A stretch of 64,000 nt of DNA from Nocardioides silvaticus (GTDB lineage Bacteria; Actinomycetota; Actinomycetes; Propionibacteriales; Nocardioidaceae). Below are positions 1 through 8,327 of the stretch, in pieces; the first letter of the stretch is position 1, and every line of letters starts with the position of its first letter. A program made the position numbers and the translations under genes. The DNA is taken from NCBI RefSeq assembly GCF_003160695.1, contig NZ_QGDD01000004.1:186001-250000 (forward strand), in the 5' to 3' direction. A model generated the notes under the pieces. The model was not told the origin of the DNA and did not search any database. It worked only from the letters and a program-made list of their open reading frames with translations.

Positions 1-48
1 CGCCGCGGCGATCCGCGCGTAGTACTCCTCCGGCGTCTCCAGGGTCAT
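1..48 (-). CDS. N-terminus of an unidentified protein (partial)
   Basis: An ATG on the minus strand opens a frame reading MTLETPEEYYARIAAA up to the window edge. It lies 14 bases after the stop of the VOC gene on the same strand, with an AGG preceding the start, so it is probably the last visible member of the sortase-VOC transcription unit. Sixteen residues are too few to name a family; I do not recognise it. Confidence 0.5.
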   Translation of the reverse strand, partial: MTLETPEEYYARIAAA

Positions 49-62
49 CCCGGCATCCTGCC

Positions 63-467
63 TCAGGTGCGGGTGGGGCCGGTCGCCAGCTGGTTCAGGA
101 ACCACCGGTGGCCGAACGGGTCGCGGAACACTGCCACCCGTCCCGCCGGTGGGCTGTCCTCGGGGCCGCGGTCGAGAGTGGTGCCGGCCGCTGTCACGGC
201 CGCGCAGGTCCGGTCGACATCCGAAACGGTCAGGTGCAAGGTCACCGCGGCACCGCGCTCGGGGAGCGGCGGCTCGCTGCCGCGGTCGGGAAAGGCGTCC
301 GCCATCATCCAGCCGGCTCCGTCGAGCGCCAGCTCCACGTGCCCGACGCGGCCGTCCGGCATCACGATCGGCTCATGGGTCACCTCGGCCCCGAGCACGT
401 CGACGTACCACTCGATCGCCGCCCGCGCGTCGGCCACGCACAGGTAGGGGGTCAGCTCGCTGGTCAT
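63..467 (-). CDS. VOC (glyoxalase/bleomycin-resistance fold) protein, PhnB-like
   Basis: A 134-residue single-module VOC protein. It begins MTSELTPYLCVADARAAIEWY, the usual first beta-alpha unit of the PhnB/YaeR-like branch, and ends with the family signature FRDPFGHRWFLNQ. The metal or substrate residues cannot be assigned with confidence; proteins of this branch are mostly of unknown function. The open frame extends 31 codons further upstream but that stretch looks like non-coding sequence, so the ATG at 467 is chosen. It lies 22 bases downstream of the sortase gene on the same strand, so the two may be co-transcribed. Substrate unknown. Confidence 0.8.
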   Translation of the reverse strand: MTSELTPYLCVADARAAIEWYVDVLGAEVTHEPIVMPDGRVGHVELALDGAGWMMADAFPDRGSEPPLPERGAAVTLHLTVSDVDRTCAAVTAAGTTLDRGPEDSPPAGRVAVFRDPFGHRWFLNQLATGPTRT

Positions 468-489
468 GCGTCCACCATGGCCCATCGGC

Positions 490-1134
490 TCACGCGCGCG
501 ACAGAGCCCGCGCGAACCAGATCGTCCGATGGCTCCAGACGCCGTTGGGCCGGCGCTCACCGGAGCAGACGACGATCGCCACGCGGGGCGGGCCGTCCTC
601 CTCGTAGTAGGGCCGGTACCCCTCCTCGACCGGCACCTCGATCCGCATGCTGACCTCGTAGCAGAGGGAGGAGCCGCCGCCCTCCACCATCAGCCGGTCG
701 CCGAGGTGGAGCTCCTCGAGCAGCGCGTTGCCGAGCGCGCTCCCGTCCTCCCAGGTGTGGGTGTTGAGGAGGACGTTGCCGCGCCGGCTGCCGGGACGGA
801 TGCCGCCGAGGTCCCACGCGAGCTCGACCTTGTTGCTGATCGGCAGCACGCCGGTCACGCCGCGGGCGTCCCGGGGCACGCCGACGACCGCCGCGTCCGC
901 GACGACGTCGTCGATGGTGACCGACTCCGGGGTGAACGGCCGCCGCGCCCCGCCCGCGCACTCCCCCGCCTCCTCGATCGAGGGTGCCGGAACGACCTCC
1001 AGCGCACCTGCGGGCGGTTCCGCCATCAGCGTGGGCTGCTCCTCGCCGTCCTCGGCCGCCAGCCACCAGGCCAGCACGCACGCCAGCAGCGCGACCGCGA
1101 CGACGGCGGCGATCCAGCGGGTACGACGGGACAC
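490..1134 (-). CDS. Sortase, class E/F-like
   Basis: A 214-residue protein with one N-terminal membrane segment (about residues 7-26) followed by an extracytoplasmic sortase domain. The three catalytic positions are visible: His126 in NTHTW, Cys190 in AIVVCSG and a basic residue in SHRTIWFA (Arg203). Sortases are transpeptidases that cleave a C-terminal sorting signal and join the protein to the cell wall; the short actinobacterial form with the Cys directly in a beta strand resembles classes E/F. Start is GTG; the next in-frame starts would cut into the membrane segment. No LPXTG-like substrate gene is seen nearby, so it may be a housekeeping enzyme or act on a distant substrate. Class assignment is tentative. 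Confidence 0.72.
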   Translation of the reverse strand: MSRRTRWIAAVVAVALLACVLAWWLAAEDGEEQPTLMAEPPAGALEVVPAPSIEEAGECAGGARRPFTPESVTIDDVVADAAVVGVPRDARGVTGVLPISNKVELAWDLGGIRPGSRRGNVLLNTHTWEDGSALGNALLEELHLGDRLMVEGGGSSLCYEVSMRIEVPVEEGYRPYYEEDGPPRVAIVVCSGERRPNGVWSHRTIWFARALSRA

Positions 1135-1169
1135 CGCTCCATTGTGGATGCACTGTCGGCGTCGCGTCC

Positions 1170-1175
1170 TACGCT
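1170..1175 (+). promoter_or_regulatory. -10 hexamer for a leaderless tfoX-domain mRNA
   Basis: TACGCT ends six bases before the ATG at 1182 and no Shine-Dalgarno sequence is present, the layout of a leaderless actinobacterial transcript. No convincing -35 element is seen. Confidence 0.5.
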
Positions 1176-1181
1176 CCGGCC

Positions 1182-1520
1182 ATGGCGTACGACGAAGTCC
1201 TTGCCGCCCGGATCCGCGACCTGGTCGGCGGCGAGCCCCTGCTCACCGAGCAGAGGATGTTCGGCGGGCTCGCGTTTCTCATCGGCGGCAACATGGCCGT
1301 CGCCGCGAGCAGCACGGGCGGCATCCTGGTCCGGGTCGACCGCGACGAGGGCGAGCGCCTGGTCGCCACGACCCCGGCGTACCCGATGGAGATGCGCGGC
1401 CGCGAGATGTCCGGCTGGCTCCGCGTCGAGCCCGCCGACGTCGCTTCCGACGCCGCTCTCGCGGAGTGGGTGCGCCGCGGGGTCACCTTCGCGTCCGCCC
1501 TCCCGCCCAAGCAGCCCTGA
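1182..1520 (+). CDS. TfoX/Sxy N-terminal domain protein
   Basis: A 112-residue protein consisting only of a TfoX N-terminal domain: MAYDEVLAARIRDL, then the typical EQRMFGGLAFLIGGNMAVAA core and a C-terminal WVRRGVTFASALP segment. In gammaproteobacteria the full TfoX/Sxy protein promotes competence gene expression with CRP, but stand-alone N-terminal domains are widespread in actinobacteria and their function is unknown. The frame is open further upstream; the ATG is preferred because the family begins here and a -10 hexamer sits six bases before it. The 3' end overlaps the convergent uvrA-like gene by 38 bases. Confidence 0.85.
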   Translation: MAYDEVLAARIRDLVGGEPLLTEQRMFGGLAFLIGGNMAVAASSTGGILVRVDRDEGERLVATTPAYPMEMRGREMSGWLRVEPADVASDAALAEWVRRGVTFASALPPKQP

Positions 1521-3873
1521 CCCGCCGAGCGAGGTACGGCGCCGTCACGCTCTCCTTCACCCCCACGATGTCCTGGGGGGTGCCGGTCGCGACGACCCTC
1601 CCACCGGCGTCGCCACCACCGGGCCCGAGGTCGATGACCCAGTCGGCGGTGGCGACGACGTCGAGGTCGTGCTCGACGAGGACGACGGTGTTGCCGGCGT
1701 CGACGAGGCGGTGCAGCAGGCGGAGCAGCAGGGCGGTGTCGGCGGGGTGGAGGCCGGAGGTCGGCTCGTCCAGCAGGTAGAGCGCGTGGCCGCGGTGGGC
1801 GCGCTGGAGCTCGGTCGCGAGCTTGATGCGCTGGGCCTCGCCCCCGCTGAGCTCGGTGGCGGGCTGCCCGAGCGGCAGGTAGCCCAGCCCGACCTCGCGC
1901 AGCGCCCGCAGGCTCCGGGCGGCGGCCGGAACGTCCTCGAGGAAGTCGGCGGCCTCGTCGACGGTGAGGCCGAGGACCTCGGCGATCGACAACCCCCGGT
2001 AGGTGATCTCGAGCGTCTCGGCGTCGTACCGCCGACCGTGGCAGGTCGGGCACGGTGCGTAGGTGCCGGGAAGGAAGAGCAGCTCGACGGAGACGAAGCC
2101 CTCGCCCTGACAGGTGTCGCACCGGCCCTCGGCCACGTTGAAGGAGAACCGGCCCGCGTCGTAGCCGCGCGCCTGCGCCTCTTTGGTCGTCGCGTAGAGC
2201 CGGCGGACGGCGTCGAACAGCCCCGTGTAGGTCGCGAGGTTCGACCGCGGCGTCCGGCCGATCGGGCGCTGGTCGACGAGCACCAGCCGGTCGAACGACT
2301 CCTGCGCCACCGGGTCCTCGGTGAGCACCTGGCTGACCAGCGTCGACTTGCCCGAGCCGGACACCCCGGTCACGGCGGTGAGCACGCACAGCGGGATGTC
2401 GACGGAGACGTCCCGCAGGTTGTGCCGCGACACCCCCTCGAGGCGCAGCCATCCCTGCGGGTCGCGGACCTCGTGTTGCAGTGGCTCGGCACGGCCGAAG
2501 AGGTGGGCGCCGGTGGCCGACTCCGCGACGTCCTCCAAGCCTGCGACCGGCCCGCTGTAGAGCACCCGGCCGCCGGCCGCGCCCGCACCGGGGCCGAGGT
2601 CGACGACCCAGTCCGCACGTCGCACCACGTCCAGGTCGTGCTCCACCACGAAGAGCGAGTTTCCGGAGGCCTTCAGCCGGTCCAGCACGTCGAGCAGCGG
2701 TGCCGCGTCCGCCGGGTGCAGCCCCGCCGACGGCTCGTCCAGCACGTAGACCACACCGAACAGCCCCGACCGCAGCTGGGTCGCGATCCGTAGCCGCTGC
2801 GCCTCACCGGGCGAGAGCGTGGTCGAGCTCCGTCCCAGGCTGAGGTAGCCCAGGCCGAGGTCGAGGAGGACCTCGATGCGCGTCACCAGGTCGGTGCAGA
2901 TCCGCACCGCCACCTCCTGGGTCTCCTCCGGCAGCTCGGTGACGGGGCGGAGCAGCGCAGCCACCTCGGTGAGCGGCAGCTCCTTGAGCTCGCCGATCGA
3001 GCGGTCGACGAAGGTCACCGCCAGTGCCTCCGGGCGCAGCCCGCTGCCGTGGCAGTCGGGACACGGCGCGTCCCGCACGAACCGCAGTGCCCGCTCCCGT
3101 GACCGCTCGCTCTGGGAGTCGGCCAGCACGTGCAGGACGTGCTTGCGCGCGCTCCAGAACTTGCCGTAGTAGCCGTGGTCGACGCGTCCCTCCTCGGGCT
3201 CGACCAGCACCGAGGGCTGCTCGTCGGTGTAGAGCAGCCAGTCGCGGTCCTTCCTCCGGAGCCGCCGCCAGGGCCGGTCGATGTCGATCCCCAGGCCGGC
3301 CACGACGCTGCGGAGGTTGGCGCCCTGCCAGGCGCCCGGCCACGCGGCGATCGCGCCCTCGCGGATGCTCAGGGACGGGTCCGGGACGAGCAGGTCCTCG
3401 GCGACGTCATGCACCACACCGAGGCCGTGGCAGCGCGGGCACGCGCCCGCCACGGTGTTGGGCGAGAACGCCTCGGCCGGGAGCAGGTCGGCACCCGCTG
3501 GGTAGTCCCCCGCGCGGGAGTAGAGGATCCGCAGCAGGTTGGACAGCGTGGTGATGGTCCCGACCGACGATCGGGAGGTGGGTGCCCCTCGCCGCTGCTG
3601 CAGGGCCACCGCCGGGGGTAGCCCGCTGATCTCCTGCACGTGCGGCGCCCCGACCTGCTGCAGAAGCCGCCTGGCGTACGGCGCGACCGAGTCGAAGTAG
3701 CGACGCTGGGCCTCGGCGTACAACGTCCCGAACGCCAGCGAGGACTTACCCGACCCGGAGATGCCGGTGAACACCACCAGCGCGTCCCGCGGGATGTCGA
3801 CGTCGACATTGCGCAGGTTGTGCTCGGTGGCGCCACGGACGCGAACGACGTCGTCGGTCCCTGCCGTCGTCAA
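1483..3873 (-). CDS. UvrA-like ABC ATPase lacking the UvrB-binding insert (UvrA2/DrrC type)
   Basis: A 796-residue protein with two ABC-type ATPase halves like excinuclease subunit UvrA. Walker A motifs are GISGSGKS (37-44) and GVSGSGKST (second half); signatures are LSPGEAQRLRIATQL and LSGGEAQRIKLATEL; Walker B regions read VYVLDEPSAGLHP and LYLLDEPTSGLHP. Cys pairs of the UvrA zinc modules are present (CPRCHGLG, CPDCHGSG, CDTCQGEG...CPTCHGRR). Housekeeping UvrA is about 950 residues; here the chain passes from SVGTITTLSNLLRILYSRAG almost directly to the first CPRC, so the roughly 120-residue UvrB-interacting region is missing. Such UvrA2/DrrC proteins are linked to tolerance of DNA-binding drugs rather than to UvrABC repair. 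The TTG start overlaps the preceding stop as TTGA. Confidence 0.85.
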   Translation of the reverse strand: MTTAGTDDVVRVRGATEHNLRNVDVDIPRDALVVFTGISGSGKSSLAFGTLYAEAQRRYFDSVAPYARRLLQQVGAPHVQEISGLPPAVALQQRRGAPTSRSSVGTITTLSNLLRILYSRAGDYPAGADLLPAEAFSPNTVAGACPRCHGLGVVHDVAEDLLVPDPSLSIREGAIAAWPGAWQGANLRSVVAGLGIDIDRPWRRLRRKDRDWLLYTDEQPSVLVEPEEGRVDHGYYGKFWSARKHVLHVLADSQSERSRERALRFVRDAPCPDCHGSGLRPEALAVTFVDRSIGELKELPLTEVAALLRPVTELPEETQEVAVRICTDLVTRIEVLLDLGLGYLSLGRSSTTLSPGEAQRLRIATQLRSGLFGVVYVLDEPSAGLHPADAAPLLDVLDRLKASGNSLFVVEHDLDVVRRADWVVDLGPGAGAAGGRVLYSGPVAGLEDVAESATGAHLFGRAEPLQHEVRDPQGWLRLEGVSRHNLRDVSVDIPLCVLTAVTGVSGSGKSTLVSQVLTEDPVAQESFDRLVLVDQRPIGRTPRSNLATYTGLFDAVRRLYATTKEAQARGYDAGRFSFNVAEGRCDTCQGEGFVSVELLFLPGTYAPCPTCHGRRYDAETLEITYRGLSIAEVLGLTVDEAADFLEDVPAAARSLRALREVGLGYLPLGQPATELSGGEAQRIKLATELQRAHRGHALYLLDEPTSGLHPADTALLLRLLHRLVDAGNTVVLVEHDLDVVATADWVIDLGPGGGDAGGRVVATGTPQDIVGVKESVTAPYLARRVRAAWAGGRTRR

Positions 3874-4922
3874 TCGCTTCCCCCGTCCGGACGTCGATCA
3901 GTGCGGGTCGACCTGTCGGTCTCCTTGGTCCGCTCACGGGCCAGCCGCGCGCGGCGGTCCTCCTCGCGCTTGGAGTACGCGGCGGCACGGATCGCATCGT
4001 CGGACTCCACCCCCGTGCCGAGAGCGCCTCCGACCGTCGCCGCCGACGCGATGAACCACGCCAGGACGAACAGGTCCCCGTAGCCCATCGACGCGTTGAG
4101 ATAGCCGCCCATCACTGCCGGATCGAGGACGAAGAGCGCCCACAGGAGGTTTACGGCGTAGAGCGCGACGTAACAGATGAGTGACCCGAGAGTCAGCGTC
4201 AGGATCGTGGAGAGGTTGTAGAGGCGCGATCGCTCCCGTGCCTCCGCGGTGTCGTCGTTCGGGCGATCCCACAGCTCGCCGTCGACGATGATCCATCCCA
4301 CGATCAGGGCGACCGAGGCGATGGTGGCGACCGCGAGACGCCACCACGACAAGGAGTCCGCGAGCAGCCACACGGTGGAGTTGATGGTGGCTACCGCGCC
4401 GGTGGCGAGGGCAGCGACGAGAGCCGACTTCAAGCCGGGCACCAGCAACCACGGCCGATTGGCGAGCACCATGCCCGACAGCAGTCGCCAACGGCCGCCG
4501 AAACGGGACAGCGGCACGCGGTGGTCGTCGCCTGGCTCGGCGCCGGCCATCGCGTGGACGAGCTTGCCGACAGCGCGCCGCGCGCGCCGCTGCATGCGCA
4601 GCCCGCCGAGCGCGGGCAGCGACAGCACCGCCCGTCGTTCTCGACGGTCGACGTCGACCAGCAGGTACCGGCCGTCGCTGTCGTGGAGGGGCAGCTCCGT
4701 CAGGCCGACCACGACGTCCCACCCGTGCCGACGCGCGTGGTCGTCGAGTCGCTCCAACGCGTCGTCGACGTCCTCGGACGCGAGGGTGAACGGCTCGCTC
4801 ACCACCTCGACGTCCCAGTTCACGCGATCCTCGCTGTCCGGCGGGGTGAGGTCGGCCATCCGGCGGGCGAGGTCCGAGGGCGCGGCGGGATCTGCCATCA
4901 GTCCAACGCGGACGGGGGTCAT
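3870..4922 (-). CDS. Conserved membrane protein of unknown function
   Basis: A 350-residue protein with a soluble N-terminal part of about 150 residues and then roughly four hydrophobic segments (about 157-178, 185-210, 235-262 and 280-305), ending in a charged cytoplasmic tail rich in Arg, Glu and Asp. I do not recognise the family. It overlaps the uvrA-like gene by four bases, so the two are translationally coupled; if the UvrA2-like protein acts in drug tolerance, this membrane protein may be its partner, which is inference only. Starting at Met9 (4898) is an alternative. Confidence 0.7.
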   Translation of the reverse strand: MTPVRVGLMADPAAPSDLARRMADLTPPDSEDRVNWDVEVVSEPFTLASEDVDDALERLDDHARRHGWDVVVGLTELPLHDSDGRYLLVDVDRRERRAVLSLPALGGLRMQRRARRAVGKLVHAMAGAEPGDDHRVPLSRFGGRWRLLSGMVLANRPWLLVPGLKSALVAALATGAVATINSTVWLLADSLSWWRLAVATIASVALIVGWIIVDGELWDRPNDDTAEARERSRLYNLSTILTLTLGSLICYVALYAVNLLWALFVLDPAVMGGYLNASMGYGDLFVLAWFIASAATVGGALGTGVESDDAIRAAAYSKREEDRRARLARERTKETDRSTRTDRRPDGGSD

Positions 4923-4935
4923 CTGAGCACGTTCT

Positions 4936-5100
4936 TCACGGCGATCTCCTCAGATCGAGTGCAGCGTCAGGAAAGACACGCGCTCTGTCCAGTACCCGTC
5001 GACGCCGGAAGAACCGCAGCTCCTCGGAGGCGACGGTCATGTCGATGTGCATCTGCTGGCGGCGGCGCTCGCCGGGTCCGGCACGAAAGACGCCGCTCAT
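4936..5100 (-). CDS. Possible small ORF (54 residues), doubtful
   Basis: The space between the histidine kinase and the membrane-protein gene holds one short minus-strand frame beginning MSGVFRAGPGERRRQQMHID and ending 13 bases before the next ATG. It is Arg-rich, has no recognisable domain and could be chance in high-GC DNA. It is listed because nothing else was found in this 237-base gap. Confidence 0.2.
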   Translation of the reverse strand: MSGVFRAGPGERRRQQMHIDMTVASEELRFFRRRRVLDRARVFPDAALDLRRSP

Positions 5101-5159
5101 CGGCATCCGGCAGACCGCGGCTCGGCGAGAGCGACGCGCGGGACGCCGGGGTGGATCGC

Positions 5160-6545
5160 TCAGCCGGCCCTGAGCGGTAGGCGGACCCGCACGGTGGTGC
5201 CGTCGGGGCTGCTGTCCAAGAAGATCTCGCCGCCATGCCGTTCCTCGATGATGCGGCGCGCGATGTCGAGCCCGAGGCCGGTCCCCTTGCCGACGTCCTT
5301 GGTGGTGTAGAAGGCCTCGAAGGCGCGCGCGACCACCTCGGGCGGCATGCCGCCACCGGTGTCGGCGATCTCGACCACGACAGCCTCCCCCTCGGCCGAC
5401 GTCGAGACCCGCAGCGTCCCGATCCCCGGCATCACGTCGATGGCGTTGTCGAGCAAGTTCGTCCAGACCTGGTTGAGCTCACCGGGGTAACCGTCGATCG
5501 ACGTCCCAGGGGCGTAGTCGCGCACCACCTCCAAGCCTGGGTGCAGCTTGTGGCCCAGCACGGTCAACGAGCTCTCCAGCCCCTCCCGCACGTCCACCCG
5601 CTGGCGAGCACTGCGGTCCATCTGGGAGTAGGACTTGACGGCGCCGACGAGATCCGAGATGCGGCGGGTCGACTCGCTCAGCTCGCCGAGCATCGCCCGT
5701 GCCGCCAGCGCGCCGGTCATCCAGGTCAGCGCCGCGGCCAGGCCGTCGCGCCCGGCCTCCGCGAGCACCCGCTCGCACCAAGCGGGGTCCGCGCCCGCGG
5801 CGGTCAGGGCCGGCGCGAGTCGCCAGCCGTCGCCGACGCCGTTGCCCTCGAGCCAGTCGGCGAGCTCGTCTTCCGCGTCCGCAGCAGCGATCGGGTCCCG
5901 GGCCACGGGCGCGGTGTCCAGCTCGTCGCGCAGCATCGCCAACCTCACCAGCCGCTCGCCGTCCGTCAGGGTGCTCGACAGCGTCGCGACCGACGCGGCC
6001 AGCTGCTCCACTGTCTCCGTGAGTGAGTCGACGGCGCGGGTGGCCGCAGCGGCCGGGTTGTTGATCTCGTGGGCGAGTCCCGCGGCCAGCGTCCCGAGAG
6101 CGACCAGCGACTCGCGCTGACGCGCGGTGGCCTCGACGCTTCGGATGGTGCGGGAGAGTCCGTCCATCAGGTGCACCCCGAGTGCGAACCAACGCTGGAG
6201 CAGCTCTCGCAACAGGGCAGCGTCCAAGCGCAGCATCCGAGTGTCCTCGGCGACCCTCCCCGTCACCAGGTAGACGCCGGTCTCGTCCCACGCCCGCAGC
6301 CCGCCGGCCCACATGCCGGGCGAACGCATGGCACCGATGGCGATCTCGTCGCGCCCGGTCAGGCGCACGAGGTCGACCGCGCCGTCCAGCAGCACCCACC
6401 ACCCGTCTGCGGGCTCGCCCGCCGACCAGAGCACCTGCCCGGGCGCGGCAACGACCTCGATGGCGACGTCGAGCAGGTCCTGAAGGCGTCCGTCGTCCAG
6501 TCCCTCGAGCAACGGGAGCGCACGCAGCTCCTCGAGGGTGATCAC
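5160..6545 (-). CDS. Histidine kinase with N-terminal cyclic-nucleotide-binding-like domain
   Basis: A 461-residue cytosolic sensor kinase. Residues about 10-125 form a CRP/cNMP-binding-type beta barrel (GQVLWSAGEPADGWWVLLDGAV), followed by a helical linker, then the H-box LAAGLAHEINNPAAAATR with phospho-acceptor His159, an N-box (NQVWTNLLDNAIDV), and G1/G2 boxes DTGGGMP and GKGTGLGLDIARRI. No membrane segment is present. The start is the GTG whose last three bases with the next base (GTGA) overlap the stop of the receiver-reductase gene; the longer open frame upstream lies inside that gene. The coupling suggests the kinase phosphorylates, or is regulated with, the receiver domain of its neighbour. 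The ligand of the cNMP-like domain is unknown. Confidence 0.85.
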   Translation of the reverse strand: MITLEELRALPLLEGLDDGRLQDLLDVAIEVVAAPGQVLWSAGEPADGWWVLLDGAVDLVRLTGRDEIAIGAMRSPGMWAGGLRAWDETGVYLVTGRVAEDTRMLRLDAALLRELLQRWFALGVHLMDGLSRTIRSVEATARQRESLVALGTLAAGLAHEINNPAAAATRAVDSLTETVEQLAASVATLSSTLTDGERLVRLAMLRDELDTAPVARDPIAAADAEDELADWLEGNGVGDGWRLAPALTAAGADPAWCERVLAEAGRDGLAAALTWMTGALAARAMLGELSESTRRISDLVGAVKSYSQMDRSARQRVDVREGLESSLTVLGHKLHPGLEVVRDYAPGTSIDGYPGELNQVWTNLLDNAIDVMPGIGTLRVSTSAEGEAVVVEIADTGGGMPPEVVARAFEAFYTTKDVGKGTGLGLDIARRIIEERHGGEIFLDSSPDGTTVRVRLPLRAG

Positions 6546-8199
6546 GTCGTGGCCAGGTAGCGGTGGACCTGGTAGATCGCCATCGCCCCCTCTCCGACGG
6601 CCGACGCGACGCGTTTCATCGAGTCGAACCGGACGTCGCCTGCGGTGAAGACGCCCGGCACGCTGGTCTCCAGCCCGAACGGTGGGCGCTCCAACGGCCA
6701 CCGTTCGGGAGCCACGCGCACCAGGTCCTGACCGGTCACCACGAAACCGTGCTGGTCACGCACGACGTCGTCTCCTAGCCAGTCGGTACGCGGCGAGGCT
6801 CCGATGAAGACGAACATCCACGTCGCGAGCACGTCCTCCTCCTGTCCGGTTGCACGATCGACGAGCGTCAGCGACTCCAGGTGGCCATCGCCGTGGGCAG
6901 CACCGACCTCGGTCTGCAGCCGGACCTCGATCGTCGGCTCGGACAGGATGCGCGTCACGAGGTACTGCGACATCGACGCCTCGAGCGAGGGTCCCCGCAC
7001 CAGCAAAGTCACTCGTTTGGCGAACTTCGAGAGGTTGAGTGCCGCCTGGCCGGCGGAGTTGGCGGCTCCGACGACGAAGACCTCGTCGCCACTGCACTGG
7101 GCGGCGTCGGTCGCGTTGGCGCCGTAGTAGATGCCGCGGCCGGTCAGCTCGTCGACACCGTCGGCCACGAGACGCCGGTAGGAGACGCCAGTGCACACGA
7201 TGACCGCCCGAGCCTCGATCTCCACGTCACCCGCCGTGAGCACCGCGTGCACCGGACCCCGGGCCTCGTGCGCCACGACCTCCCGCGGGAGGACCAGCTC
7301 GGCGCCGAACCGGCCGACCTGGGCGCGGGCCCGCTGGGTGAGGTCGGCACCGCTGAGGCCCTTCGGGAATCCGAGGTAGTTCTCGATCGCAGCGCTCGTC
7401 CCGGCCTGCCCGCCGGCGGCCTCCCGCTCCACCAGGACGGTGCTGAGCCCTTCCGAAGCCGCATAGACGGCGGCGGCGAGGCCGGCGGGTCCGGCGCCGA
7501 CGATGCAGACGTCGTAGAGCGTCTGTTCGGCCCGGGTGCGCAGTCCGAGCGCGTCGGCGAGGGCCAAGGTGGTCGGTGCTCGCAGCACCCCACCATCGGA
7601 GGGGAGCAGCACCAAGGGCAGCTCGTCAGGTCGCGCACCTGCGAGCTCGACCAGCTGGAGGGCATCACCGTCGACGTCGACGTCGAGCCACCGGTAAGGC
7701 ACGTGGTTGAGCGCCAGGAAGGTCTTGACCTCGTGGCTGCGGTCGGACCATCGGTGGCCGACCACCCGCACCTCGCTGGTCCGGTCGGGGTGCTCGCGGA
7801 CCCATCCGTCGAGGAGGTCGTCGAGCATCGGGTAGAGACGTTCGGGCGGCGGGTCCCACGGCTTCATCAGGTACCGGTCCAGGCCGATGTCGTTGATGGC
7901 GGTGATCGCGACCTCGGTGTCGGCATACGCGGTCAGCAGCACGAGCTTGGCCTCGGGCGCCAACCGACGTGCCTCGGCCAGCACCTCGATGCCGGTCATC
8001 TCCGGCATCTTCTGGTCCGCCACGATGAGGGCGACCGGGTCGTCCCGTAGCGCCAGCTGTTCCAGCGCCTCCAACGCCTGGGGCCCGAACCGGCGCGCAC
8101 GATCCGGAACCGGTCTCCGTACTCCCGGCGCAGGTCCCTGCCGATCGCTGCGGACACACTGGCATCGTCATCGACGGTCAGGATCGTTGCTTTCCCCAC
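6542..8199 (-). pseudogene. Response-regulator receiver fused to thioredoxin-reductase-like FAD enzyme, frame broken once
   Basis: Two frames together encode one protein of about 550 residues. The first starts at GTG 8199 behind GGGAG and reads MGKATILTVDDDASVSAAIG, the receiver N-terminus with its acidic cluster; the second continues ALEALEQLALRDDPVALIVADQKMPEMTG with the phospho-acceptor Asp and later the receiver Lys (YLMKPW). They join only by a -1 shift at the coding-strand heptamer GGGCCCC (8080-8086). Next comes a glutaredoxin-like segment (VRVVGHRWSDRSHEVK) without a CxxC, then a thioredoxin-reductase fold with GAGPAG FAD-binding and VGAANSAGQAA NAD(P)-binding motifs and the final TAGDVR motif. 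The position of the reductase CxxC reads NATDAAQCSG, with one Cys only. It may be a sequence error, a true pseudogene or programmed frameshifting. The kinase gene overlaps its stop. Confidence 0.8.
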
Positions 8200-8327
8200 G
8201 TCTGCTCCCGGAACTCGGCGTCCGGAGGAGTATTGCCGCCGCCGAGGTCCCGCGTCCCGCGAATCCGCGCCCTCCCCTCGATATCAGCGCGCCGAGATCG
8301 AGCCGGGGCGGCTGGAGGCCATCGAGG

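Noticed and set aside
466..2793. A 775-codon plus-strand frame across the sortase and uvrA-like genes
   Set aside because: No domain and low-complexity composition; the minus-strand genes carry complete motifs.
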